DNA from: Desmodesmus armatus
Lineage: Eukaryota; Chlorophyta; Chlorophyceae; Sphaeropleales; Scenedesmaceae
Length of the DNA stretch: 64,000 nt
Reading direction: 5' to 3'
NCBI GenBank assembly: GCA_007449985.2
Contig: VIIQ02000141.1
Coordinates: 62,001-126,000, forward strand
The number at the start of each line of letters is the position of its first letter. Within the stretch, counting starts at the first letter, position 1. The notes under the pieces were generated by a model, which was given only the letters and a program-made list of their open reading frames with translations, was not told the DNA's origin and did no database searches. Of this stretch, positions 35,703 through 46,638 are shown piece after piece. Made by a program: the position numbers and the translations under genes.

Positions 35703-35717
35703 AAAAGGGGGGGCGTG
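35703..35717 (+). other. Polypurine tract
   Basis: GAAAAGGGGGGGCGTG lies immediately before the 3' LTR, the expected site for plus-strand priming. Confidence 0.8.
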
Positions 35718-35718
35718 A

Positions 35719-36030
35719 TGTTATGAGTAAGCTCGATACTTTATCTTTTGGTTGTCAACGGCCTGACGCAACCGTAATCCGGTTGGTCGGTCGAAGGTCA
35801 GTCGACCTTTCGGCATCAAGCACGAGCCCTGCGCTCATGCTCGACACTTCCAATTCCTTCTGGTTATCTTTCCTACATCATTTCCAGTTGTATCTGTTAT
35901 CTTGTTCGGTCATTGGTAACCTCGTCGTTCACAGGATTCCGAGCCCAGACTCTCTTTATGGCATCCAAAGTCATAGGAAAGTCTAGCCTTGGCATGCACG
36001 CACTGACAGAGCGTTCCACAGCTCTCAACA
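35719..36030 (+). repeat. 3' long terminal repeat (312 bp)
   Basis: Identical to the 5' LTR except that it lacks the 8-bp CTGAGTCC segment. Starts TGTTATGAG, ends CTCTCAACA. Confidence 0.95.
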
Positions 36031-36035
36031 GACCC
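36031..36035. repeat. Target-site duplication, right copy (GACCC)
   Basis: Matches 30606-30610. Five base pairs is the usual length for this superfamily. Confidence 0.95.
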
Positions 36036-37875
36036 TGACCAGCCTGCAGCGAGGCTTCCCGTGAACACAGCTGCTGCCAGGCTGCTGCTGGGAGGTTGCC
36101 ATCAGGGGCCAATGGCGCTTGCATGAAGAAGAGGCGGCCAGGGTCTGTGTAGTCTGGCACAACAAGGTCGTTGGCTGCGTTGATGCTGTCTGTGTCGAAC
36201 TGGCCGTACACATCTGCATTCATGGCTGCTACTACAACTGACAGCAGTGCTGGTGCAGTCAGCAGCTCCCTGAGAGGCTGTGGCAAGCTGTTCACTGCAG
36301 ATACTGCCAAGGACTTCAGGCTGCATGTGAACTCATCAGCTGCATAGGTCAAAGCTGCACATGTGTCAAGTGCACTCTTTCCCAACTCTGCCAAGGCTAA
36401 AAGCGGGCTGCTCCTGCTGCTGCTGATGCTGCTCCTGCTGCTGCTGCTGCTGCTGTCACTACGCAGCTCCCCTGCCTGCGTGCAGACATACTGCAGGCTG
36501 CTGAGTGCTAGCTGAGCAGTAGGGACGAGCGAGGGGCCCACTGCTGCTGAGCCAACAGCGCCCAGCGACCCCGGCCACAGCGTCAGCAGCTCGCTGCAAG
36601 CTCTCAGCAGCGTTGTCTGCACGGCAAGTGTCCCGCCGGCCGTGACCCCCATCTTGGGTGCTTGACGCAAGCCTCGCTCGAAGTAGTGGCATGCAACGCC
36701 GCACCACCCCTGTGGCTTCAGCAGACGCAGCTGCTGCTGCGCTGTCTGGGGCGCAGCTGGGAGTTGCTGCAACAGTCCTGACGCTGCTATCTGTGTGCTC
36801 ATTGCTAGGGCTCTGCAGGGCGTGCTGGGGTCTGCTGCTGCGCGTTCCTCCTGCACAGCCTGCATGAGTGATTTCAGGTGCCGCAGGAGCTCTGTTGCCA
36901 CGTGGAAGGTGAAGGGGATGGGTAGCAGCAGGGCAACCGCCTTGCTCAGGTGCAGAGGGACCTGCGAGCAGGGAGTTCACACATCATTGATATTTGAGGT
37001 CAATACTCGTTGTTTCCTCTTGTTGCATGGGTCGCATAGGATCAGCAGTAGTCACTACGGTACTATCTGAGTGCATAGATTGCAGCTGCGCCCCATGTCC
37101 AACACTTGGGACCCGTCTCATGGCATCCAAGCTACCCAGTTCCAACCAAACCCAGCACCATGCTGACAGCTAGCTAGGTACACCTACACCACTAGCAGGC
37201 AGCACAAAAGCCACACGGGCTGCACAGTACCACAGTGTGCGGCCTATGTGCCTTGCTCAACACTGTAGGTGCACGCCATGCCGCATGACACACCTTCAAT
37301 GTGTCCACCACAAGGCGCAACGGCACCTGCAGGCAGGCAGGCAGGCCTGAGGCACTCCAGCACAGCGTTGGGCAGGCAACGCAGGAAACAAACCCCCACA
37401 GTGCGACACAACACTGTCCAAGCCATGTATGTTTCATTGGAATGTGCGTTATACCGGCCAAGTGGGTGCCCAGTAGCCATGTTCAGGGTGCAGGTGCGTG
37501 GCTTCCGATAGACAGTTACAAGCCCACCCTCCCGGGTTCAGTCAGGACCCTGTAGTGTGGTTCTGAAAAAAAGACTTGCATGGTCTTGACACACCTACTG
37601 AACATTTGGCACTGCGACCTGCCTCAAACACCCACCTGCCCCCCCTGTTGTGAGGCCTGCTCAAGAGCAAGCTGCAGCTGTTGCCCAGGCGTCAAGCCCA
37701 CTGCACCAGCTGCTGGCCATACTGCAAGGGTGAAGTCAATCTCAGCTTGCTGCGCCAAGAAGTGGAGACCCTGCTTGGTCAGGGAACGGTCTGCAACTGC
37801 ATGTGGGATGCGTTGCAGCGAGCTGAGGGCAGCCACCCATGCGGCGTTGGGGCCTGCATGTTGCTGTCTTGCCAT

Positions 37876-39670
37876 GTCTGCTGTTGCAAGCTGCGTGCGT
37901 GGGTTGTGGCTAGCCTTGGACAGAATCTGCGATGCAAGACACACAAAAACGGTTCAGTGCCGTGTGATGCAGGTCATGAACTGGTCGATCAGCAGCAGCA
38001 GCAGCAGTTGTTGCACCACCCCAGCAGCAGCAGTCGCACCAGCACCATAGCTGCCGTTTGTGCTCGCGACGCTCCATCTCACTCTTGATCAAGGCATTTC
38101 AATAAAAAAACATCGCTCATTAACCATTGAATAGAGTCAGTCTCGGCTGTTCGGCAGCGATTCCGTCACCCGACCGTTGCGAATTTGTCATTAGTTTACC
38201 GGTAGCCAGTTTGTGCGGTGATCACATCTTGTCGTGCCTGCCAGCTGCGACAACTCACCAGCTGGCAACGCACGTGCATGGTGCACGCAATTTTCGACGC
38301 GCATAAACTTTGTATGGTGCGCCTGTTGGCCTCATGGTGGGGGGCGTTTCATTTTAACTCGGACAAAGGGCACTCTCTTTGCTGGTTGGCCGCAGCTTCC
38401 TGTTATTGCTTGATGCACTTTCAGGCAGTCTGGCATCACAAGCTACAGCAACAGACATAGTGCCTCATCACAATTGCCCCTGTGCTGCTGCCTTCAGCCT
38501 GCTGGCGATCCTCACCCTTTGCTTCATTGATCCTGCTCCCCACCCTCTGCCTGATTGTTCCTGCAACATGAACCCATTGAACAACTCCTGTTGCAGGGCT
38601 TCCCACAAGGAAAGCGCCGACATGCAACACCAGCGCTTGAGCTGCCTGGTGGACGAGACATCAATGCACACACACCAACACCAAAACAGCAATGAAGTGC
38701 ACTCACTGCACGCGATTGCGGCACTTGTACTGCTGATGCAGCAAGTACATGCACTAGTACACTGGCTGATGCAGGAGGGGTCGACACAATGCAATGCGGG
38801 ACACATGCAACATTGGAGCGCTAGCACTAAACAGCAACCCACGCATCTAAAGTGCCAGTGCGCTGCGCAGAACATGCTGTGCTGCGATGCCAGCCTCAGC
38901 AGCAAGCACCCTCACCAACCCAAAGTTGTGGCGCCACCAGGACAAACCAGCATACTGATGCATCAGTAATGCACACAGCTGCTGACAGCGAGTGGTTGCG
39001 TAGCTTGCACCACATGGTATGCCATAGTCCTAGCTGGATACAACTAAGCCAACACAGGTAACCGGCCACCCCATGTACTAGCCAGCTTACCAGACACAAC
39101 GCAAGCAACCCTGCACTGCACTGCCCACCAGCTACCAATCAGAGCACTACCGCCTGCATGCAAAAATCATGCCGCAGCATTGTGCAGTGCACATCCAACC
39201 CCGGTGAAGTCCACGGCTCATATTTACAGAGATGTGGTGCCACCAGTGCAAAGCCGAGCTGTGCCGAACAACAAGCGTGGCAGCTCGCCTGAACAAACCA
39301 GTGTGTCAGCTGCACCCAGTCATCAAGCTGACTGTACAGGTGCTTGCAAGGACCATCTACAACTGTCCCCCAGTGAGGCCTGAGCTGTAGACACCCGAAA
39401 CGCGCCACAAAACAATGCTCCACACATGTACAAGGAGGAGCCACACAGTATGCCGTGAAGTACGACTCTATGACACGCGGAAGGGGCGAGCCTGCAGGCA
39501 GCACAGAAACAGCTGCATACCAATTGTGCCTCATTAGGCGATAGGAGTACTTCCACACCTAGTACTGCATTATGCAGCACATGCATGACCTCATATGCTG
39601 ATCAACAACCAGGCCGGTAGCCCCAGCATAATCACAATGCACACACGCGCGCATTGGCAAAACGAGCAAA
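37876..39670. other. Intergenic stretch between MYND paralogues 2 and 3
   Basis: It contains the upstream region of paralogue 2, including an A/T-richer zone near 38095-38200. The rest is low-complexity sequence with short open frames; no recognisable gene was found. Confidence 0.5.
38174..38182 (-). promoter_or_regulatory. Conserved upstream motif TCGCAACGG, MYND copy 2
   Basis: Read on the minus strand, TCGCAACGG is 299 bp upstream of the ATG at 37875. It matches the sites before copies 1 and 4 in sequence, orientation and rough distance. Confidence 0.4.
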
Positions 39671-41172
39671 CTACACGCTGCTTCCTGTTGCTGTTGCTGC
39701 GACAGCTGCCTGCACTGCCTTGCACACCGGCCTGTGCGCATCCCAGTGCTGCTTCTGACAGCTGCGCTGGCAGTAGAAGGCCAGGTGGCACCCTGAGCAC
39801 CTGCTTGCCTTGCCAGACACACCCTGCTGCTCGCTGACACCCAACAAGCTGGTACACTGAGGGTTGTTGCAGGCAGCAGCTGTTGGCAGGGTGCTGAGCG
39901 CCACACCAGCTGCCATTAGCTGCTGCATGTAGGCCTTTGCTGCAGGGCTGTGCAGGAGTGCAACCGCTGTAGCCCTGAAAGTGACGGCACTGTCGTTTGC
40001 CATGGCATGCTGTGCTGGCACAGCTGACTCCCGCAGTAGGTGCAGCAAAGTCCCCTGAGGAAGGGTGTCCCCTGCCGTGCCCACCAGCGCTGTGGCAATG
40101 CAGTACTTCACTCCCAGAAGGGCAGGTACAGCAGCAGCTGCTGCCTCTGCTAGTGCCAAAGTGCTCTGCTGAACTGCTGTGAGGTCAAGCCCTAGGCTGC
40201 TGCAGTGCTTGGTAAGCTGCTGCCCAGCACCCTGCAGCTGCTGCTGCTCCTGGTCAGATACCCTCCAAGACTCATCAGCTTCCTTGCATCTGACAATACC
40301 TGCAACCTGCTGTGGGAGCTGCAGGCGCATGCCCACAGCAGCAGCCAGCAGTATAGCAGTTCGGGCGATACCCTGTGGGAGGGTGTCTACGGCCAGGTCA
40401 CACATTTCCATCAGCACTGCTAGGCTGGCGCGTGATGTGCTATCCAACTGCCTTCCAACGTCCTGCTGTGGGTCACTGGTCGAAGCTGACTCAGTCGCAC
40501 ACTGCTCCACAATGCTGGCCATCAGGTGAGAGGCCTGCAGGAAGCAGCGGCCCAGCAGCGAGAGCCAGGACAGGGCTGCATCAGCATGGCTGCTGACACT
40601 GCCTGCTGGGCTCTGCTGGCCGGTGGCTGCCGCTGCTGTTACCTCCTGCACAGTCACATGTGAGCCCTTGCTGCTGCTGCTGCTGCCCGCGCCTCCTGGT
40701 GCGCCTGCAGCATTTCTGCCTGTGGATGGTGCTTCCGGAGGCAGTAACCTGCCCAACTCACCCCAGGCTGCGTGGAATATGCACCTGTAGGCCTCGGTCA
40801 CCTGCGCAAGCTGCGTTGCACCTTCAGCATTGGGGAACACCTTGACTGCAGTGCACAGCACACTCAGCACCACCTGCTGCACTGCTTGCAGCTGCTTGGA
40901 CGGGGCGTTGTCCAGCATCCACTGCAGCAGTGCAGGCTGGCTGTCATGGCTGCTGGTGGTGCAATCCCCGCCATCCCCCTGCCCTGTTGCTTCTGCCGTG
41001 AGGTCATTGAACCAGTCCACATCAGCATGCGCAGCTGGCGAAAGCAGCAAGAAGGCTGCACCCCAGGCAGGACTCTGTGGGTATTTCTTGGCAACCTTAC
41101 CCCAAGGACGCAGCGCCGGATAGGCCTCAAGCTGTGGCTGGCTGGGGCCCCACTGCGCCTCAAACCTGTGTT
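39671..41172 (-). pseudogene. MYND-finger protein, paralogue 3, 5'-truncated
   Basis: A single open frame of about 500 codons matches the last part of exon 3 of the other copies, from RFEAQWGPSQPQ to the stop at 39671. The finger is complete: CNNPQC, CSGC, YCQRSC, HWDAHRPVC. Exons 1 and 2 and the first half of exon 3 are absent. The homology begins exactly beside short repeats (TGTTGGATGTGCTG) at about 41168-41215. The frame stays open over 1.5 kb, so loss may be recent, or the truncated product may still be made from a new start; no promoter motif like that of the other copies was seen. Confidence 0.75.
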
Positions 41173-41747
41173 GGATGTGCTGGATGTGCTGCACCTACAC
41201 TGTGTTGGATGTGCTGCAGCTGCTGTGGTGATGGCTGCTCTGGATCACACTTGCACACATGGTGGACACCACTTCTTGTCTCGAAGCACGAAGCAGCTAA
41301 TGGTTTGCCTCAAAAAACTGCCGTTTCCAAGGCTTTTATGGTCCTGGCCAGCAGCGCCCATCGCGGTTCTTCCACAATTCTCATAGACAGGTTCAAGCAC
41401 CCTTCGCAATAGCGCCACTTGGAGAAGCACAAGTAATAGCAGCCTGTCAAAAGACCGGTGGGCGGTTGCTTTAGTGCAGCTCAACAACAAGGCAACACAA
41501 CATCATGCCACACACACTTGCCGTACTGAGTTAGCGCCCAAGGTCCATGTAGGAACACAACACGTACAGCCCACCGGACATCTGCCACACAGCAGCGCTA
41601 GCCTCACAAACAAACCCTCCCCAGCAGTGCCAACAAGAAGAGCACGTGCAGATGCATGTTGCCTGAGAGTCTCGGTCATGGCGTAATGCTTGCAAGCCCA
41701 AACAAATGCAGCATCAGCATTCTCAAGAACGTTCTTTGTTCTTTGTC

Positions 41748-41780
41748 AACAAATATCCAGCATCACCAACAAAGATGCGT
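41748..41780. repeat. 33-bp direct repeat, copy 1
   Basis: Starts AACAAATATCCAGCATCACC. An exact copy lies at 44519-44551, 2.77 kb away. Flanking sequences differ. Confidence 0.9.
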
Positions 41781-44391
41781 GGGGCATGGCAGCGTCTGCT
41801 GGGTGTCGATGTCACACACACCACACACACAAGTATGCATACTGTTATATGCAGCTGCACTATGTTTTTGTGCAGTGAAGCAGCAAGATGCCAACACTGA
41901 AACAGCCTCGACTGCAAGAACAAGGCAACAGCCTCCTACCCCACCCCACCCACCAGCCATGACAGCACAAGCATTGCTTGGTGTGCTCTTTGCTCCTGAC
42001 CGGAGCTCCGTGCTTCTGACCACAACACACGAATGACAGTTGTCAATGGATCCACAGCTCAAACAAGAAAATATACAGTGCGACAGTTTGCTGCCTCTTC
42101 GGATGCAGCAGCGTGTTGGCACTGACTGATGCACCAAACCACCTGACCACACTCGTTTGTCCAACCCGTACATCCATGCATGTATATTGATGCACCTATC
42201 GCATGTGATTGGCAGTCACAACAGGCCATACATCACGTCAATGAGCTGGCACCACAGATTCAATCCTGAAAGTCCTGATGCAGCATGCCAACCAGCATGT
42301 TATGTCCATGGAGGCTGTCCCTGCTTCCAACCAGCCGGCACAGTAATCAGCGCAACCCTCAAGCTGCATGCCAAACAAAAATTGATCAGACTCAAAGCAG
42401 CTGGCCCAAGCGGTGACAACGTCATTGATGTGGGCTCAGTGTGCGCGTATCTGCAAGCAAAATATGGTGGCAGACTTTGCAAGGGTCAAGCCTGTCACTG
42501 GGCAACATGTGGATGGAGTCACTGCTCATCAGCTTAAGCCTCCCAGCTTGCTGAAGCCTGGACGTGTCTGCACTACTTGCGCTGATTGGCACCTGGTCCT
42601 CAAGCAGCTTGCCCAGCCTTCTACGGGACGACCGTCCTGTCATGTGACACCACAGCAAACACAAGCTGTATGTGATGTGTGTACAGGACTGGTCCTGACA
42701 AGGTGTAGTGAATGTCAGCCGTGTCTGTCACTGCTGAAGATGATCTGCACACTGGAGATGCACACGGTACTGGCTGCACCTGGCTGGTCAGCATGCTTCT
42801 GCTGAGAATGATTCTCAACTAAGTGCTGGCCGTACAAACTGCTTGACATGCAGCCATGGCCTCAACATCATAGCTTTCTGCTCACCTTGATGCTGCTGCC
42901 CTTGTCAGGCCCCTGATACTGCTTGATCTTGAACTTCCCTGTGCTCATTGTCGTGGCGAACATGCCTTGGAGTGACCGTCAAACCCTGCGCAAGAGAGGG
43001 GGGGGGGCGTGCAGTACATAGGTTGTTTGTGTGTGTAAAGCTACTGCCTGTAAGTTGGCGTGACTTGCTGCTGCTGCCGCTGCCACTTCTGCCAGAGGAG
43101 TGATCTGCTGTTGGACCCCTGAGGCATGCAGTACCCACTTAGGCTGCCAGGTATCCATACTAACAGCGACACATACGTTGTGGCCCACCATGCTGCTGCT
43201 GCATCTGCCTGGGTGCACAGCCTTGTTTTGTGTATGGCATGCCTTGCTCACATCATTGAAGTGAGAGGCGACCACCATGTAGGCTCGAATGGGTCAGTCA
43301 CCATGGGCCAGAGCAGTTCTGCATGCGCAAGCACAGCACAGGGCAAGTCTGAGCGTGAGTTGACTGTGTCTTCGTCTGCGTGTGGCAGACAGCACAACGC
43401 AAATACATCTGCAGGTGAATGTGTCTGCTTGCGGGAATTTTCATTTTGGCATTCTTCACATCGCTATGTTTCTGCAGGGTGCTGCTGCAGCTGGTGCTCC
43501 CATTCCAGTATGCAACAACAATGCTGCTGATATTCATGAGGCCACTTCTGCTGCCGCCTCACCGGTTGCTCGCCTGATAGCATCGTTGTCACTGATAGTC
43601 ATCACGCTGTCCAGCAACTTTCTCAGTTGAGCAGCAACACCTGCTGGGTCTTCTGCTGGCACCTTCTGCTGTCTCCATGGGATGATTGGGATGGCAACAA
43701 CGCATTTTTGGCTCTTTGCACACCAGCGAGCACTGCAGAACCGCATCTGCCCAGCTTTGTTGTGCTGTGTGCACATGTGCTGCTGTTGAGCAGAGATCGC
43801 GCTTGCAGAGGCGGAAGAGGTCGTGTGAACGCTGTGAAAGAGAATCGTAAGTACCAAGAAGCTTGCTCGTTGTGCGTTCGTGTCCTGAAGGGCCTACACA
43901 CGTCTGGTGGCATTGATGTTGTTGCCCTGCTGCTTCGCAAATAGTGACTGACTGCACCACTGTCACAATGAATGTGAAGAAAAGTACTTTTAAACGTAAG
44001 GGAACGTATTGCAGCCCGATCTGTACTTGTGATGCAGCCATATACCGCACTGACAAGTGAACCGCGCCATGTGGTTGACTGGTAGTACATAAGGCCTTTA
44101 TGCCTCGTGCAGCTGGTCAATGTGGCCCAAGAAGCTTTCAAAACGACGTTGTCAGCTTCCTCTGGGGCGTAGATAGGACAGGAAAGTCTTCATAGCCATT
44201 GATGACAGGTGCTTGACCAAAACACCCCTGTGAATGGACACATATGCCTTGTGACACTTATCTAGGAACAAATTTGGATAATATCGGCAGACAAAAGGCA
44301 CTGGAGCAAGCCACAGCCATCACAGGGGCTTCTAGGGCTCAACATTGAGGGTGAAGGGGGAGGCTTCACACCAAGGGTGACCCCCTTCACA

Positions 44392-44444
44392 GGTGAAGGG
44401 TGTGGGGTGTGAAGGGGGCTGACCCCTTCACACCCCCCTTCACC
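44392..44444. repeat. G/C-rich inverted repeat
   Basis: 44392-44417 (GGTGAAGGG ... GTGTGAAGGGG) is complementary to 44423-44444 apart from four extra bases, around a 5-base loop GCTGA. It lies in a zone (44340-44510) where GGTGAAGGG and its complement recur several times. Confidence 0.8.
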
Positions 44445-44518
44445 ACCCCCTTCAAGTCTGTGTGGCCGCAGTGTGAAGGGTGGGGGCTTAGTGGTGAAGG
44501 GGGGTTGCCCGCCTAGTG

Positions 44519-44551
44519 AACAAATATCCAGCATCACCAACAAAGATGCGT
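44519..44551. repeat. 33-bp direct repeat, copy 2
   Basis: Exact copy of 41748-41780; it begins shortly after the G/C hairpin region. Confidence 0.9.
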
Positions 44552-44685
44552 TGGCACATATCATACATTGCGCACCTCGGCAGAATAGCTGCCGAGCCCA
44601 CACGTGAATGTTTCACGGTGAAACGGCAGCATAGGTCACACCCAATCACCTGCCCAATTCACCACTGCCCTGCCATGAATCAGTG

Positions 44686-46638
44686 TCACTCTGCCATGGC
44701 TGCAGCCGCCTGCTGTGCCACACCAGGGTTGCTGTGTTTTTGCAGACGGCGCAGCAGCTGGCGCCACACAGGCTCATCACGGTTGGGACCGTATGCCTGC
44801 ACACGGGGGTACCGCACACAGTTGCAAGGTGCAGTTGCAACTCCAAGTGGTGATCAAAACAGCAATGCCACACTCTTGCCAGGGACGGATACCAAGTGGA
44901 GCAGCTCAGCACCAACCTGTAAAAATGAAAAGCGCTCAGCTGGCAGCTGTGTGTAACTCTAACATTGTTTCTGCTGGTGGGTCAGGTGCTTGCCAAGGTG
45001 CTGCTGGTGACTGACTAGCTGTACTTGCTACAGATGTAGCTTAGTGCAAAAGTAGCATAGTGATTGGGATGCTCGTTACAAAGCCACGTTTTGCCGGGAT
45101 GCCATACTGTCTGTCACAGCTTACAGCTTACAGCTTCTCACAGCACGGTGCATGTTTGGGTTGATGTTTGTTGCATGCCTATCATTCAGTTTTGATATGC
45201 TTGTTGACATGGGCGCTGCGCGACAAACACACAGCTTCAGTATAGTTACCTTGCCGGTTGTGAGGTGCAGGTTTTGATATGGGCCCTGCAGCTCCAAGCT
45301 TGTCAGGTGCTGCTGCTGTGTAAACTGTGGAAGCAACCCCTCTGCGTCCATGGAGAGCTTCAAGGTCAGATCCCTTAGCCCTGTAAGCTGGCACATGCTC
45401 CCGACCCCCTCGGGCGAATAGCCCACAAGCCACATATTCAGCTCCTGCAAGCTGCTGAGCCCATGCAGTGCATCCACCATATCTGCACGGCACAGCAGAT
45501 CTCGCATGTTGAGCTTCTGGAGCCCAGGGCAGCAGCTGACGAGGCAATGACCAGGTGGTAGTGCGGGGCCATGTACACGGCGGACATCTGTAGCATCCAA
45601 GGTTTGCAGGTGCGGCAGCCGCCTGCCAACAGGAAACATGTGCTGCCACGCATCTGGGGGCAACCTGCACTTGCAGATGTTCAGCTGCTGCAGCTTGGTG
45701 CTTGCTGTCAGCGCTGAGTAAGCTGATGCTGGGGCAATGCGCCTCAAGCTGCCCCCCAAATAAAGGTGAGTCAGCTGCTGTGCCTGTTGCAGGTGATACA
45801 GCAGTTGCCCCACTCCCGCTGAGCCGTCGACGATCTGGCACTGATCAAGTACAAGGTGCTGCAGCTGCGTCTTGCGGATTAGGGCGCTTGGCATGACTGT
45901 ACATTGTGCCAGTTTCAAGTGAGTCAGCTGGTGCGGCAGCATGCTGACAGCTGTATCAGTGCGCAGCTGCAGCTGCAGCCGTTGCAGCTGTGTTAGATCC
46001 TGTAGGTGCTGTGGGCCGTCAGGCCCCTTCAGCAGACAAGCTGCCAGCTGAAGGTACGTAAGCTGTGGCAGGGCCTGCAGGACCTGGATGGGAAAGCCGA
46101 AATCATCTTCCCAGCCTCGACCTCCACTGCGCAAACTGCTGGCGCTGAGGTGCTGCAGCCCAGTCAGCAGCGACAACGCTGCCGCTAGCCCCTCCTCCCC
46201 ATCAAGCAGCGTGCAGCAGCGCATCTGCAGCCGCTTGAGAGGTGCTCCAGCCCACAACACACCCGCAAACACAGCTCCTGGCTGCAGCTGCAGACGCAAG
46301 GCCTCAAGCTCAAGGTACTCAAGCTTTGGCAGGTTGTTGTGGGGTAGCTGACGGAGGGCGATTCCATTGCGTGCAGCCCCACCCCAACCGCCAAAGTGAA
46401 GGCTGCTGACATGCTGGCCTTGCTGTGCAAGGTACAGCATCACACTGTCCACCTGCTGCTGGTGCTTCAGCTCAGCTTGGATGCTGCTGGCTGCCAGCAC
46501 AGCCGCCTGGTGCAGCCTGATGTGTGCACGCGCTGCGCTGAACAGGCTGCTGCGCTTGTCACGCGCACAGCACCTCATCACTGCCAGCAGGCAGGGGTCT
46601 GGAAGCTGCAGTAAGATTGATGAATCTTTGTCCTCCAT
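44686..46638 (-). CDS. F-box/leucine-rich-repeat protein with premature stop in last exon
   Basis: Exon 1 runs 46638-45250 (start MEDKDSSILLQLPD; an upstream in-frame ATG lies at 46680) and ends at donor GTAACT. Exon 2 starts at 44916 after TTTTACAG. The N-terminal 50 residues (LPDPCLLAVMRCCARD, LFSAARAHIRLHQAA) look like a divergent F-box, which would bind SKP1 in a ubiquitin ligase. The rest is about 15 leucine-rich repeats, such as LTYLQLAACLLKGP and LQHLVLDQCQIVDG. In exon 2 the frame meets TGA at 44856-44854 and then stays open for about 55 codons (RYPRVQAYGPNRDEPVWRQL) to TGA at 44688-44686. That tail looks conserved, so the first TGA is probably a CGA-to-TGA nonsense change. Confidence 0.75.

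Larger units (their letters stand above)
30611..36030 (+). mobile_element. Ty3/gypsy LTR retrotransposon, chromovirus type
   Basis: A 5.4-kb element with TG...CA LTRs, a 5-bp target duplication, a primer-binding site, a polypurine tract, and domains in the order zinc knuckle, protease, reverse transcriptase, RNase H, integrase, chromodomain. That order defines Ty3/gypsy, and the terminal chromodomain defines chromoviruses. It sits in an exon of MYND paralogue 2, antisense to it. The LTRs are identical apart from one 8-bp indel, so insertion was recent. The internal frame changes twice (near 31890 and 34228); whether the copy could still move is unclear. Confidence 0.95.
28050..37875 (-). pseudogene. 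MYND-finger protein, paralogue 2, split by an LTR retrotransposon
   Basis: Same architecture as the 13.3-kb gene, on the opposite strand. Exon 1 is 37875-37636 (MARQQHAGPNAAW), exon 2 37326-37294 (VPLRLVVDTLK), and exon 3 starts at 36961. Exon 3 is cut at 36035/36031 by the retroelement and resumes at 30610. Coding then runs to about 29450, where a one-base frame change occurs, and continues to the stop at 28050. The MYND finger is complete: CNNPQC, CSAC, YCQRSC, HWDAHKPVC. A (CAG)17 run at 28875-28925 encodes poly-Gln, and GCTGGTGCTGGC repeats near 29.9-30.0 kb encode Ser/Thr repeats. The insertion alone should abolish the full-length product. Confidence 0.8.
41195..44685. other. Intergenic stretch with scattered coding-like fragments
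   Basis: No complete gene was recognised. On the minus strand, 42963-42886 reads MFATTMSTGKFKIKQYQGPD and ends at a good donor (GTGAGC). A frame near 43690-43537 reads AAQLRKLLDSVMTISDNDAI, reminiscent of importin-type helical repeats. They may be exons of a decayed gene, but I could not join them. Confidence 0.3.

Noticed and set aside
44854..44856. TGA as a selenocysteine codon
   Set aside because: The neighbours do not resemble a redox motif and the family is not a known selenoprotein; nonsense mutation is simpler.
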